Shown: positions 27,103 to 35,563, counted from the stretch's first letter. The stretch is DNA of 64,000 nucleotides from Floricoccus tropicus (GCF_001832905.1 NZ_MKIR01000022.1:62001-126000); one strand, 5' to 3'. Numbers and translations are program-made. The notes: generated from the sequence alone by a model not told the origin.

Positions 27103-27477
27103 ATGAACGAAAATAATAGGTATATAAAAGGATTAGACAATTTGAGTAAAATTGATGGTGAGCAGGGTCAATTAGTTATTGATTCATTATCTGGAATAGC
27201 TGAAGACATAGGGATGTATATTATAGAATTTGCATTTGGTGATATTTATGATAGAAAGACTCTTGATTTGAAACAAAGGGAGATGATTACGATTACAAGT
27301 CTTTTGAGCCAAGGCGGAACAGAAAATCAGCTACGTGTGCATATAAATGGTTCATTAAATGTTGGATTATCAAAAGAAGAGATTATCGAAATATTTATTC
27401 AATGTATTCCCTATGTTGGGTTTCCAAGGGTATTAAATGCAACTAGTATAGCTTTAGAGATATTTGCTGGAAAATAA
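27103..27477 (+). CDS. Carboxymuconolactone decarboxylase-family protein
   Basis: A 124-residue AhpD-like helical protein, with the family pattern KQREMITITSLLSQGG and QLRVHINGSLNVGLSKEEI. The CxxC of alkylhydroperoxidases is absent and there is just one cysteine (in FIQCIPYVGFP), so peroxidase activity of the AhpD type is unlikely. Regulation by an AdhR/NmlR-like MerR protein suggests a role in carbonyl or electrophile stress. AAAGGAG precedes ATG 27103. Its own 42-bp terminator repeat follows. Confidence 0.85.
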   Translation: MNENNRYIKGLDNLSKIDGEQGQLVIDSLSGIAEDIGMYIIEFAFGDIYDRKTLDLKQREMITITSLLSQGGTENQLRVHINGSLNVGLSKEEIIEIFIQCIPYVGFPRVLNATSIALEIFAGK

Positions 27478-27513
27478 AAAAATCTACTTCCTTTAATTTG
27501 GGAGTAGATTTTC
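27471..27513. terminator. Terminator, second copy of the 42-bp repeat
   Basis: Same hairpin as 26555-26596. It includes the stop codon of the preceding gene and faces the end of the MATE gene. Confidence 0.85.
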
Positions 27514-27521
27514 CATTTATA

Positions 27522-28853
27522 CTATGATAATTTTTTGAAACTTCTTACTGTCACTAATATTGTAGGTATTAAGACCAATATACTTCCTATCCAAGCTGCT
27601 GGATTGGAAGCTACAACAATTGTGTAGCTCATCCTATGAACACCATATATAGCAACACCAGCCCTCATAAATAACTCCATAAATCCTGCTAATGTCGGGA
27701 TTTTACTATTTCCAAGGCCTTGAATTGTACCCCGAGTAGAGAATAAAATTGCTAAAAGCCAGTAAAAGGCGCCGTTAATAATATAGTATTGTTTAGCCAT
27801 ATTAATTACAGCAGTTTCACTTGGTGATATAAAAACAGTTGTGACTTGGTGGTTAAAAGTGATTAATAAAATGGCATAAATAATTCCCCAGACTACTGAA
27901 ATTAAGGTAGCTTGTTTCAAACCAGAGATTATCCGTTTATATTTTTGGGCACCGTAGTTTTGCGCAGCAAACGTCGACATAGCAAGTCCAATTGAAATCA
28001 TAGGAAGCATTGCAAACTGGTCAACTTTACTTACTATTGATTGTGTGGCCACTGCATTGGTCCCTAAGGTGTTTAAGGCAATCTGGAGGGTAATGCTCCC
28101 AATAGCAATAATACTTGACTGAAAGCCCATTGGAAGGCTCAGACGAGCATGCTCTTTAAATTCATTTTTATCAAACTTAAGATACTCTGTAGGGAAATGT
28201 AGCTCAGGAACTTTTTGCGATATATGGTAAGCCAAGTAGCAGACGGAAATTGCTTGAGCAGCGACTGTCGCAATACTAGCACCTGCTATCCCCCATCCAA
28301 GACCCAAAATTGCGGTATATTCTAATATAATATTTGCAATGCTTGAAATAACTAAGGCATATAGAGGAGTTTTTGAGTCCCCAAGCGCTCTTAAGGCGTT
28401 TGATAGAAAGTTAAATAAGTTGGCGAAAATCATCCCACCAAGCATGAAAGTCATAAAAGTTTTTGCACCCTCAAATATTTCATCAGGAGTCTGCATCATT
28501 TTAAGAAGTGGTCCAATAAAAATTACAGATAGGATACTTAAAATTAAAGAGGCAATTACCGTAAATACAAGACCAGTAGCAAAAGACTTTTTGACATCCT
28601 GAAAATGCTTTGCACCAAAACGTTGAGCAGTTACAATAGTTAACCCACTTGTCAATCCTTGAGCAAATCCTACAATTAAAAAGTTAACTGCACCTGTGGC
28701 ACCAACACTGGCTAATGCTAGTTTACCAAGAGTCTGACCAACGATAATTGTGTCGGTAGTATGATATAATATCTGAAAAAAATTTCCCAATAAAAGAGGT
28801 AAGGTAAATAAAATCAGTCCTTTAGAAATACTTCCTTTTGTTAAATCATTCAT
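27522..28853 (-). CDS. MATE-family multidrug efflux transporter
   Basis: A 443-residue cation-coupled exporter with twelve predicted helices and the two-lobed internal repeat of MATE proteins; motifs such as LLLGNFFQILYHTTDTIIVG at the N-terminus are typical. Substrates (drugs, dyes, metabolites) cannot be predicted. Its promoter carries a perfect 30-bp palindrome over the -35 region (28893-28922), which suggests control by a TetR- or MarR-type repressor encoded elsewhere. Confidence 0.92.
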   Translation of the reverse strand: MNDLTKGSISKGLILFTLPLLLGNFFQILYHTTDTIIVGQTLGKLALASVGATGAVNFLIVGFAQGLTSGLTIVTAQRFGAKHFQDVKKSFATGLVFTVIASLILSILSVIFIGPLLKMMQTPDEIFEGAKTFMTFMLGGMIFANLFNFLSNALRALGDSKTPLYALVISSIANIILEYTAILGLGWGIAGASIATVAAQAISVCYLAYHISQKVPELHFPTEYLKFDKNEFKEHARLSLPMGFQSSIIAIGSITLQIALNTLGTNAVATQSIVSKVDQFAMLPMISIGLAMSTFAAQNYGAQKYKRIISGLKQATLISVVWGIIYAILLITFNHQVTTVFISPSETAVINMAKQYYIINGAFYWLLAILFSTRGTIQGLGNSKIPTLAGFMELFMRAGVAIYGVHRMSYTIVVASNPAAWIGSILVLIPTILVTVRSFKKLS

Positions 28854-28875
28854 TTAATCGTTTCTCCTTTCGCAT

Positions 28876-28922
28876 ATTATACAGATAGTTTTAAAATACT
28901 TAATGAATTCATTAAGTATTTT
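28876..28922 (-). promoter_or_regulatory. MATE promoter with a 30-bp palindrome
   Basis: On the minus strand the -10 TATAAT is at 28876-28881. A perfect palindrome with 15-bp arms (28893-28922, core TAATGAATTCATTA) covers the -35 position. The ribosome binding site AAAGGAG follows. Confidence 0.75.
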
Positions 28923-29019
28923 ATTGTTTATGTTTATTAACACTGATGGTGGGTAAACTGTTAACCATGTAGTAAAATTTTTAAATTATATGTGTCTTTC
29001 AATAGCATTTTATAACAGC

Positions 29020-29050
29020 AAAATGGACCAACCGAGGTCAGTCCATTTTT
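29020..29050. terminator. csp terminator
   Basis: AAAATGGAC/GTCCATTTT stem with inner ACC/GGT pairs. T runs on both sides make it usable in either direction. Confidence 0.75.
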
Positions 29051-29065
29051 ACTACTTAATTAAAA

Positions 29066-29266
29066 TTAAGCTTTTGTTACGTTAACCGCTTGAGGTCCGC
29101 GTTGTCCGTCTTCAACGTCGAATTCAACTGCTTGACCTTCTTCAAGAGTTTTGAATCCATCAGTTTGGATAGCAGAGAAATGTACGAATACATCTTTCCC
29201 ATCTTCAGCTGTGATGAAACCAAAACCTTTTTCTGGGTTAAACCATTTAACAGTACCTTGTGCCAT
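29066..29266 (-). CDS. cspA: Cold-shock protein
   Basis: A 66-residue single OB-fold nucleic-acid chaperone. RNP1 GFGFIT and RNP2 VFVHF are intact, with the surface aromatics that stack on single-stranded RNA. AGGAGT precedes the start. The upstream region to about 29390 is long for a short gene; cold-shock mRNAs commonly have a long regulatory leader. Other copies probably exist in the genome. Confidence 0.97.
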   Translation of the reverse strand: MAQGTVKWFNPEKGFGFITAEDGKDVFVHFSAIQTDGFKTLEEGQAVEFDVEDGQRGPQAVNVTKA

Positions 29267-29399
29267 GTGAACACACTCCTAAAAATTTATTTGTATCTCT
29301 TTAGCCTTAAAAGTGTGTAACATTGGATCTTTTTACAGAATGCAACAAGCACCGATTTAATTCTTAAATAAAATACAAATTTAGTGTATCATATATAAT

Positions 29400-29939
29400 A
29401 TGAAAAGGAAAGCAATAACTAGAGAAAATATGCAAAAAGCTCTGAAAAGTCAAAAAAATTCAGAAAAGTCTTTACAAGAATCTTACTTAAATAAAAGATT
29501 TCTTGAAAATCAACAAGTAAAAGATAGCAATGTCATCGCTTTGTTTATGTCCATGCCTTTTGAATTTGATACTACCCATATTAGAAAGCAATTATTAGAG
29601 CAAAATAAGATAATCGTGATTCCAAAGGTAATCGGTAAAGGACTAATGAAATTTTATCCATACGATGAAAAGAGATTAGAATTGTCAAAGTTTGGGATTT
29701 TGGAGCCAGTAGATTTAGAACCAATGATACCAGATTTAATTCTTGTACCAGGCTTAGCATTTGATAGGGAAGGATATCGAATAGGCTATGGTGGAGGATT
29801 CTACGATCGATATTTAGAAAATTATTATGGGGAGACCATAAGTCTCGCCTTTGACTTTCAAAAACAAGATTTCCAAGTAGAAGATTTTGACATGAAGGTA
29901 AAAAAAATCTATTTTTATAGTAGAAAAGAGGAAAAATGA
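29400..29939 (+). CDS. fthC: 5-formyltetrahydrofolate cyclo-ligase
   Basis: Converts 5-formyl-THF to 5,10-methenyl-THF using ATP. The 179 residues include VPGLAFD (116-122) and the nucleotide-binding loop GYGGGFYDRY (129-138). N-terminal similarity to the family supports ATG 29400, yet a TATAAT directly abuts it (29394-29399) and no Shine-Dalgarno is present, so start of transcription and translation are unclear here; a later in-frame ATG is at 29430. It overlaps the rhomboid gene by 4 bp, a conserved streptococcal pair. Confidence 0.92.
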   Translation: MKRKAITRENMQKALKSQKNSEKSLQESYLNKRFLENQQVKDSNVIALFMSMPFEFDTTHIRKQLLEQNKIIVIPKVIGKGLMKFYPYDEKRLELSKFGILEPVDLEPMIPDLILVPGLAFDREGYRIGYGGGFYDRYLENYYGETISLAFDFQKQDFQVEDFDMKVKKIYFYSRKEEK

Positions 29940-30622
29940 CAAATTTAAAAAAATATTTTAATCCTAATCACAAGGTGACTTATATCATCACGGCTATTAC
30001 AACGCTTGTTTTTGTATACATGTTGATTGTCTATGGTCCTGATGGTATGACATCACCAGTTGCATTAATAAAATCAGGCGCTCTGTGGGGAGGGGTAATA
30101 AGCTCACCTTTTGATTTATGGCGTCTTATAACCCCGATATTTGTTCATATTGGTTTCGCGCATTTTTTCTTTAATATTTTCGCAATATATTTTATTGGTG
30201 CACAGGTTGAAGAAATATTTGGATCATTTCGTTTCTTCATTCTTTATATGTTTTCTGGTATATTTGCAAATGCCATGTCATTGTATTTTAGCCCGGAAAC
30301 AATATCTGCTGGAGCATCAACATCAATTTTTGGAATGTTTGCGGGAGTTGTAGCTCTTGGATACATATCTAATAATTCAGCATTTAAGGAAGTAGCAAAA
30401 GGATATCTAGCTTTGATAATATTTAACTTAGTTTCAAACTTATTCGAAGTAAATGTAAGTCTACTAGGTCACATAGGAGGAATAATAGGAGGAATACTAC
30501 TCGCTTTTGCAATTCCATATAATTATCCAGGAATGAGAAACCCGAAAGGAGTTCGTTTTGCTGCTCTAGTAATCTATTCAGCTCTTCTAATATTCTTTTG
30601 TGTATTTTCAGTTTATAGATAA
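29936..30622 (+). CDS. Rhomboid-family intramembrane serine protease
   Basis: A 228-residue membrane protease with six to seven helices. Ser128 in GAST and His179 in GHIGG form the catalytic dyad, and the H-x3-N motif (His76, Asn80) that stabilises the oxyanion hole is present. GAST replaces the usual GASG. It overlaps fthC by ATGA, so it is translationally coupled. Its substrate is unknown. The operon ends at the terminator 30636-30667. Confidence 0.93.
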   Translation: MTNLKKYFNPNHKVTYIITAITTLVFVYMLIVYGPDGMTSPVALIKSGALWGGVISSPFDLWRLITPIFVHIGFAHFFFNIFAIYFIGAQVEEIFGSFRFFILYMFSGIFANAMSLYFSPETISAGASTSIFGMFAGVVALGYISNNSAFKEVAKGYLALIIFNLVSNLFEVNVSLLGHIGGIIGGILLAFAIPYNYPGMRNPKGVRFAALVIYSALLIFFCVFSVYR

Positions 30623-30635
30623 AATAGACATTAAT

Positions 30636-30667
30636 ACAGCCTGTCAATGTATTTAGGCTGTTTTTTT
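30636..30667 (+). terminator. fthC-rhomboid terminator
   Basis: ACAGCCT/AGGCTGT stem with a run of seven T. Confidence 0.85.
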
Positions 30668-30709
30668 GTGTTTTTTAACAACATGTTTATTAAAATAGTA
30701 CAAGTTTTA

Positions 30710-30910
30710 TGAAAACGCTTGAAAACCTATAGTTATCAGCTAGCTGTGGTATATACCAATTTTGCTAATTTTAGAAAGTGTTATTTTATTATTTGAGTAA
30801 AAAGCTTTTAATTACTTGGATAAAAGCTTTTATATTATTATCCATAAATCACTAAAAAATTATTTTATGATTCCGTAAGCGTTTGCACTTTCTGTATTCT
30901 GTGATATGAT
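30710..30910 (+). promoter_or_regulatory. PTS promoter with two cre-like sites
   Basis: TTGCAC (30883-30888), 16 bp, then an extended -10 TGATATGAT (TATGAT 30905-30910). A cre-like CGTAAGCGTTTGCA (30874-30887) overlaps the -35, and another, TGAAAACGCTTGAA, is at 30710-30723; each has two mismatches to consensus. Palindromic AAAAGCTTTT elements occur between them. The 270-bp region has no gene. Confidence 0.6.
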
Positions 30911-30974
30911 AAGTGTAGATGAAAAACGCATCTGAAAAATGGTTTGGAAAATAGGAAAGGAGAATAATTCATAT

Positions 30975-31286
30975 ATGGATGACGCACAACTTGAAATCAT
31001 CATGCCACTTATTATGTATGGTGGTGAAGCGAAGTCTAATGCAATCGAAGCTATAGCAGCAGCTAAAGTAGGGGACTTCGATAAGGCACAGGAAAAGCTT
31101 GACGCAGCTGGTAAAGCGATTGTGGAAGCACACCACGGGCAAACTGATCTTTTAACTAAGGCAGCAAATGGTGAAGAAGTACCGCTAAATATTTATATGG
31201 TTCATGCACAGGACCACCTAATGACAGGAATCGCCTTTGTAGATTTGGCAAAAGAAATTGTTGAACTCTACAAGGTTATTAATTAA
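30975..31286 (+). CDS. PTS EIIA component, lactose/cellobiose family
   Basis: A 103-residue soluble EIIA of the Lac family that passes phosphate from HPr to EIIB. The helical-trimer sequence is intact and the phospho-acceptor is His77 in VHAQDHLM, the position seen in LacA and ChbA. A frame open from 30939 exists, but ATG 30975 gives the family's usual length and has AAAGGAG upstream. EIIC follows after 25 bp; no EIIB is encoded here. Confidence 0.93.
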   Translation: MDDAQLEIIMPLIMYGGEAKSNAIEAIAAAKVGDFDKAQEKLDAAGKAIVEAHHGQTDLLTKAANGEEVPLNIYMVHAQDHLMTGIAFVDLAKEIVELYKVIN

Positions 31287-31311
31287 TAATTTTATTTAAG
31301 GAGAACTTTTT

Positions 31312-32781
31312 ATGAACAAACTACTTGCGTGGATGGAAAAACATCTGGTTCCATTCGCAGCGAAAATTGGGAGTCAAAAACATTTAGTTGCACTCCGTGA
31401 TGCATTCATTGGTACAATGCCAGCTACAATGGCAGGTTCTGTTGCATTAATGATTAACGCTATTATTCGTGATCTTCCAGCAATGCTTATTAAAGGATAT
31501 GATGTCGCAAATGTTCCTGTACTACGCGATATTGTTGGTATCAATGGTTTTGTGTGGCAAGGAACACTTGCAATTGCAGGGGTAATCTTCGCTTATACTT
31601 GGGGTTATAATCTTGCTAAAGCATACAAGGTTAATGCTGCAGCTGGAGGTGTAGTTGGTCTTGCAACTTTATTCCAGGGAGTAGCATTTTCAGCATCTAC
31701 AGCGATTAATGTACCTAAAGGTGAACTCGGACAAAAAGCGTTAGATTTGATAACTGCAGCAGGTTCAACAGTTTCGGTATCTGATGTTAAAGACCCAGTG
31801 ACTGGTGCGATTTCTCAATTTGATACAATTACTACTGGTGCATGGGGTTGGTTAAAACTCGCTCACCTTGGAGGTAATGCTTACTTTACAGTAATGATTT
31901 TGGGAGCAATTTCAGTAATTATTTACAGTAAACTTATGCTTAAAAATATTACTATCAAACTTCCTGACTCAGTTCCACCAGCAATCTCGAAAGCGTTTGC
32001 TGCTATCATTCCGGCTACTGTAGCTTTATATGTAATAGCAATTATTAATTACGTGGTTGGTAAAGTATCAGGTGGTCAACTATTAATCGATTTAATTCAA
32101 AAATATATCGCTGAACCATTTATGGGTGCGACTCAAAGTCTATTTGCAGTTCTTATCATCGGTATTTTTATTCAAGTATTATGGTTCTTTGGATTACATG
32201 GTCCAAATATTATGGCACCAATCTTGGAAGGTATCTATGGTCAAGCACAATTAGTTAACCAAAACATCTACCAAGCAGGATACAACGGTCTTAAAGGTGC
32301 TGACGCAGTTAAAGAAGCAGTTAAAGATGGTAAAGCGTATAACTGGGTTCGTGGTTCGTTTGATGCTTATGCATGGTTCGGTGGTTCAGGTGGAACATTA
32401 GTACTTATCGTTGCAATTATACTGTTCTCTAAACGTGAAGACTACCGTGCAGTTGGTAAACTTTCACTAGGACCTGGTATTTTCAATATCAATGAACCAG
32501 TTATGTTCGGTCTTCCAATCGTACTTAATCCAATTCTTGTAATTCCGTTTGTTTTAGCTCCAACTGCATCACTTGCAATTGGATGGTTGGCAACTAATGC
32601 AGGACTTGTAAATCCAGTTACTCAAGCACCAACATGGGTTACACCTCCATTCTTGCTATCATTTATGGCTACATTTGACTGGCGTGCGCCAATCGTTACA
32701 CTTGTCTGTGTAATTGTATCATTCTTTATTTGGGCACCATTTGTTATTGCAGCAAACAAAGTAGAAATTCCAGAAGATTAA
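31312..32781 (+). CDS. PTS EIIC component, lactose/cellobiose family
   Basis: A 489-residue sugar permease with about ten helices and the Lac-family signatures WFFGLHGPNIMAPI and NINEPVMFGLPIVLNP. It is longer than many CelB-type EIIC proteins; extra segments are seen around residues 145-175 and 310-350. The sugar is probably a beta-glucoside or galactoside, by family only. No EIIB or phospho-beta-glycosidase lies nearby, so it must share an EIIB encoded elsewhere. AAGGAG precedes ATG 31312. Confidence 0.93.
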   Translation: MNKLLAWMEKHLVPFAAKIGSQKHLVALRDAFIGTMPATMAGSVALMINAIIRDLPAMLIKGYDVANVPVLRDIVGINGFVWQGTLAIAGVIFAYTWGYNLAKAYKVNAAAGGVVGLATLFQGVAFSASTAINVPKGELGQKALDLITAAGSTVSVSDVKDPVTGAISQFDTITTGAWGWLKLAHLGGNAYFTVMILGAISVIIYSKLMLKNITIKLPDSVPPAISKAFAAIIPATVALYVIAIINYVVGKVSGGQLLIDLIQKYIAEPFMGATQSLFAVLIIGIFIQVLWFFGLHGPNIMAPILEGIYGQAQLVNQNIYQAGYNGLKGADAVKEAVKDGKAYNWVRGSFDAYAWFGGSGGTLVLIVAIILFSKREDYRAVGKLSLGPGIFNINEPVMFGLPIVLNPILVIPFVLAPTASLAIGWLATNAGLVNPVTQAPTWVTPPFLLSFMATFDWRAPIVTLVCVIVSFFIWAPFVIAANKVEIPED

Positions 32782-32802
32782 TATCTTTCTTAAATAATTA
32801 TG

Positions 32803-32826
32803 GGACTAGCTTGAGCTAGTCCTTTA
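32803..32826 (+). terminator. PTS terminator
   Basis: Perfect GGACTAGCT/AGCTAGTCC stem followed by TTTAT. Confidence 0.75.
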
Positions 32827-32895
32827 TAATTAAACTATCAAAAAAGTAATAATTGAGATATAATCTATTTATAGATTATAATAAAGGTGGAAATT

Positions 32896-33051
32896 ATGTA
32901 TTCTTGGGGATTATTTGTAGTAAGTCTTGCATTATTAGCATTTATGTATCAAAGATGGTTAATTGCGTTTGTATTATTTATTTTTGGTGGTAGTATACTT
33001 GTAAAAGCAAGAAAAAACGGAGAAAAATATGGAAATAAAAAAGACAATTAA
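32896..33051 (+). CDS. Small hydrophobic membrane protein
   Basis: A 51-residue ORF with AAAGGTGG at 32883-32890. Residues about 3-36 form one or two hydrophobic segments (WGLFVVSLALLAFMYQRW and LIAFVLFIFGGSIL), followed by a very basic tail (KARKNGEKYGNKKDN). It overlaps the start of the DUF3284 gene by 23 bp in another frame, and the overlap includes that gene's ribosome binding site, so translation is coupled. I do not recognise a family. Confidence 0.7.
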   Translation: MYSWGLFVVSLALLAFMYQRWLIAFVLFIFGGSILVKARKNGEKYGNKKDN

Positions 33052-33451
33052 AGTTCCACAAAGTTTTATTTTCAATAAAATTATTGAATCTGGCCTATAT
33101 GATGTTGAAAAACAAACAGGTCGTAGACCATCGCTCAAGGAATTGAATGATTTTGAATATATTAAGAAATTTGCACAAAATAGAACTGGTCGTATCAAAT
33201 TTGATCAAGTAATAAAACCAGAAGTTTATGCATTTTCTACTTATACAGATAAAGTAGCTTACCATACTCGTTGGGAATTGAAACCAAATTCCGATGGGAC
33301 AACAGAAGTTATAGTTAGTGAAAAACAAGATTCAAATGGACTGTTTCAGAAAGCCAATGATATGGTACTTGGTTTAACAGTAGGATGGTTGAAAAAAAGA
33401 CAAATTTCTGCAATTATTGATAACATCAATAAGTCATACAACGGACAGTAA
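33029..33451 (+). CDS. DUF3284-domain protein
   Basis: A 140-residue START-like protein of the DUF3284 family. These genes occur beside lactose/cellobiose-type PTS operons in lactobacilli and streptococci, as here, but no function is established. A helix-grip fold with a hydrophobic pocket suggests binding of a small ligand. GGAG at about 33019-33022 precedes ATG 33029, inside the tail of the small membrane protein gene. The two form a short unit with its own terminator (33480-33513). Confidence 0.85.
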   Translation: MEIKKTIKVPQSFIFNKIIESGLYDVEKQTGRRPSLKELNDFEYIKKFAQNRTGRIKFDQVIKPEVYAFSTYTDKVAYHTRWELKPNSDGTTEVIVSEKQDSNGLFQKANDMVLGLTVGWLKKRQISAIIDNINKSYNGQ

Positions 33452-33479
33452 AACAAAGGGATATTTTAATAAATATTAG

Positions 33480-33513
33480 ATAGTATAAACGATAGAGTTT
33501 ATACTATTTTATT
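33480..33513 (+). terminator. DUF3284 terminator
   Basis: Perfect 11-bp stem ATAGTATAAAC/GTTTATACTAT with a T-rich tail. Confidence 0.85.
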
Positions 33514-33562
33514 TTTTACAAGTTTGATATAATTAAAAGCATAATTTATTAGGAGAAGTGAT

Positions 33563-34318
33563 GTGAATAGAAAATTAATAAAAAAAGAAGCCAAGGATTT
33601 TATTGGACAAAATCTAAAATATAGTATTAGTCTATGGTCACTAACAATTGTGCTTTCATTTATAAGTGGAACAATTGGATATAAAATTGATGACTATATT
33701 GATGGTGATATACCAGTGATTCTTAGTATCTTATCAGTCTTAGTAGCCATTGCTGTTTTTATTACTAGAAGTAGTGCAAATTACGTAACCTTAGATAATT
33801 TAAGACTTGGTCGTCCAACAGGTAAAGCATTTCAACAACAATCTGAAATTTTAAGTAATCAATATTTTTGGCCAAATGTTGGGATTTCTCTTATAGTTGG
33901 AATTTATACAGTACTTTGGGGATTCCTTTTTGCAATGTGTATTTTAGTTTTATCTTCTCTGAGTGGCCCTAATATACCAGATTGGCTTACTATAACTTTG
34001 ATTGTTATCTTTGCTATTGGCGGTGGAATTTTTTATACATCAAAAGTTATCTCATATGTACAAGCAACAAATGTATACAAAGACGCAATTGATAGCGGTA
34101 TTAAACTTTCATGGAGGCAGGCTATTAAAAGAAGTCAAGTTCTTATGTATGGCAGAAAGCTAGATTATGTAATTTTTAATCTTAGTTTTGTACTTTGGGG
34201 ACTCCTTGTGATAGTTACACTTGGATTAGCATCTTTTTATGTTCTTCCATATATGCAAACAGCAAGTCAAAATTATTATATAAAATTAAGAGAAGAAAAA
34301 TTGACAGCTGGATTATAA
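33563..34318 (+). CDS. DUF975-family integral membrane protein
   Basis: A 251-residue protein with five or six helices, with family features in the C-terminal half (SWRQAIKRSQVLMYGRKLDYVIFNLSFVLWG and VLPYMQTASQNYYI). The start is GTG 33563, supported by AGGAGAAG at 33551-33558. Function is unknown; bacterial members are often near cell-envelope or stress genes. It is a single-gene unit. The 118 bp to dut contain a T-rich region and an extended -10. Confidence 0.82.
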   Translation: MNRKLIKKEAKDFIGQNLKYSISLWSLTIVLSFISGTIGYKIDDYIDGDIPVILSILSVLVAIAVFITRSSANYVTLDNLRLGRPTGKAFQQQSEILSNQYFWPNVGISLIVGIYTVLWGFLFAMCILVLSSLSGPNIPDWLTITLIVIFAIGGGIFYTSKVISYVQATNVYKDAIDSGIKLSWRQAIKRSQVLMYGRKLDYVIFNLSFVLWGLLVIVTLGLASFYVLPYMQTASQNYYIKLREEKLTAGL

Positions 34319-34390
34319 TTAATAAATAATATTGGAAAAGTGAAGATTAATCTATTCTGAAAAGATGGTTGAGTCTCACTTTCTTTTTTT

Positions 34391-34399
34391 TGTTATAAT
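34391..34399 (+). promoter_or_regulatory. Extended -10 promoter of the dut-radA operon
   Basis: TGTTATAAT after a T run, about 38 bp before dut. Confidence 0.6.
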
Positions 34400-34436
34400 T
34401 AGGAAGCAAAATCGTATTTAGTATTGGAGAATAAAA

Positions 34437-34883
34437 ATGAAAATTCGTGGATTTGAAGTAATCTCATCTTTTGCTGATAAAAATATAAACTTGCCTGAAC
34501 GTTCAACTGAGCATTCGGCAGGTTATGACATAGAAGCATCAGAAAACACTGTATTAAAACCCGGGGAAATTAAACTTATACCAACTGGATTAAAAGCCTA
34601 TATGCAGGCAGGAGAAGTGCTCTATCTTTTTGATAGAAGCAGTAACCCACGTAAAAAGGGACTTGTTTTAATCAACTCCGTAGGTGTAATAGACGGAGAT
34701 TATTATAATAATCCTAGTAATGAAGGGGCTATATTTGCTCAAATGAAGAACATTAGTGACGAGGACGTGTTAGTTGAAAAAGGAGAACGAGTAGTTCAAG
34801 GTGTATTTATGCCATTTTTAGTTGCGGATGGAGATAATGCCCAAGGAGAACGTACAGGTGGTTTTGGAAGTACTGGAAAATAA
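34437..34883 (+). CDS. dut: dUTP diphosphatase
   Basis: Hydrolyses dUTP to dUMP, keeping uracil out of DNA and supplying thymidylate synthesis. The 148 residues contain the trimeric dUTPase motifs: AGYDIEA, DRSSNPRKKGLVLINSVGVIDGDY (broken by position: motif 2 starts near Asp63) and the C-terminal lid RTGGFGSTGK. The dut-hypothetical-radA order is streptococcal. GGAG lies upstream of ATG 34437. The downstream gene begins 2 bp after the stop. Confidence 0.94.
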   Translation: MKIRGFEVISSFADKNINLPERSTEHSAGYDIEASENTVLKPGEIKLIPTGLKAYMQAGEVLYLFDRSSNPRKKGLVLINSVGVIDGDYYNNPSNEGAIFAQMKNISDEDVLVEKGERVVQGVFMPFLVADGDNAQGERTGGFGSTGK

Positions 34884-34885
34884 CA

Positions 34886-35545
34886 ATGAAGGAAATTCCT
34901 GAATTTTTAATTTTTAACACTACACATCCAGAATCTTATTTATTAAAAGACTTACGAAAAAAGAATGAAGCAGTGAGTATTGCTAAATTTGAAGGTAAGG
35001 GACTTCTTTATCGTTCTCAAAAAGTAAATCTACCTTTCGAGATTATTAGAAAGACAAGGACATTATCAGGAAGTTTAGAAACTTTCCTTGACGATAGTAA
35101 TAATAACAATATACGGACTTATAATGAACTAAGTAAAGCTGAAAAGTTGGAGTTTTGGAGCTATCATTATAAACTATACAGGAAGACACATGAAGTTAAT
35201 CCAGTAGCTAATTTTGACATTGAAAAATGGGAATCAATAGTTGAAGATGAATATTTTCTTCCAGATTTATCCTCTGTGCTTTATGATAATGGTAATATTT
35301 TTGGCGTTTTGATTTCATACAAATCTAATGACGCTAACAGCATAGAAGTGGGATACTTATATGCTGAAAAAATAGATGGTTTGAAAATTCTCTTAAACAA
35401 TCTAGCTTTAAAAGCTAATACCATAGGGATTGAAAGCTTTAAAGATTTTGAAGTGGACAGTACTTATCCGTTATTGTGGGGGTTATTCAAAAAAAAGAGT
35501 GTAAAAGATAGTGAAGAGGTCCTGATAACTTATCGCATTTTGTAA
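34886..35545 (+). CDS. Uncharacterised protein between dut and radA
   Basis: A 219-residue soluble protein. The C-terminal part (about 130-215) has alternating strands and helices (SSVLYDNGNIFGVLISYKS, SIEVGYLYAEKIDGLKILL) that look like a GNAT acetyltransferase-type fold, but the pyrophosphate loop is not obvious, so enzyme activity is uncertain. A gene at this site is common between dut and radA in streptococci. It is co-transcribed with both. I would not assign a function. Confidence 0.65.
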   Translation: MKEIPEFLIFNTTHPESYLLKDLRKKNEAVSIAKFEGKGLLYRSQKVNLPFEIIRKTRTLSGSLETFLDDSNNNNIRTYNELSKAEKLEFWSYHYKLYRKTHEVNPVANFDIEKWESIVEDEYFLPDLSSVLYDNGNIFGVLISYKSNDANSIEVGYLYAEKIDGLKILLNNLALKANTIGIESFKDFEVDSTYPLLWGLFKKKSVKDSEEVLITYRIL

Positions 35546-35563
35546 TTTAGAAAGAGGGATAAC

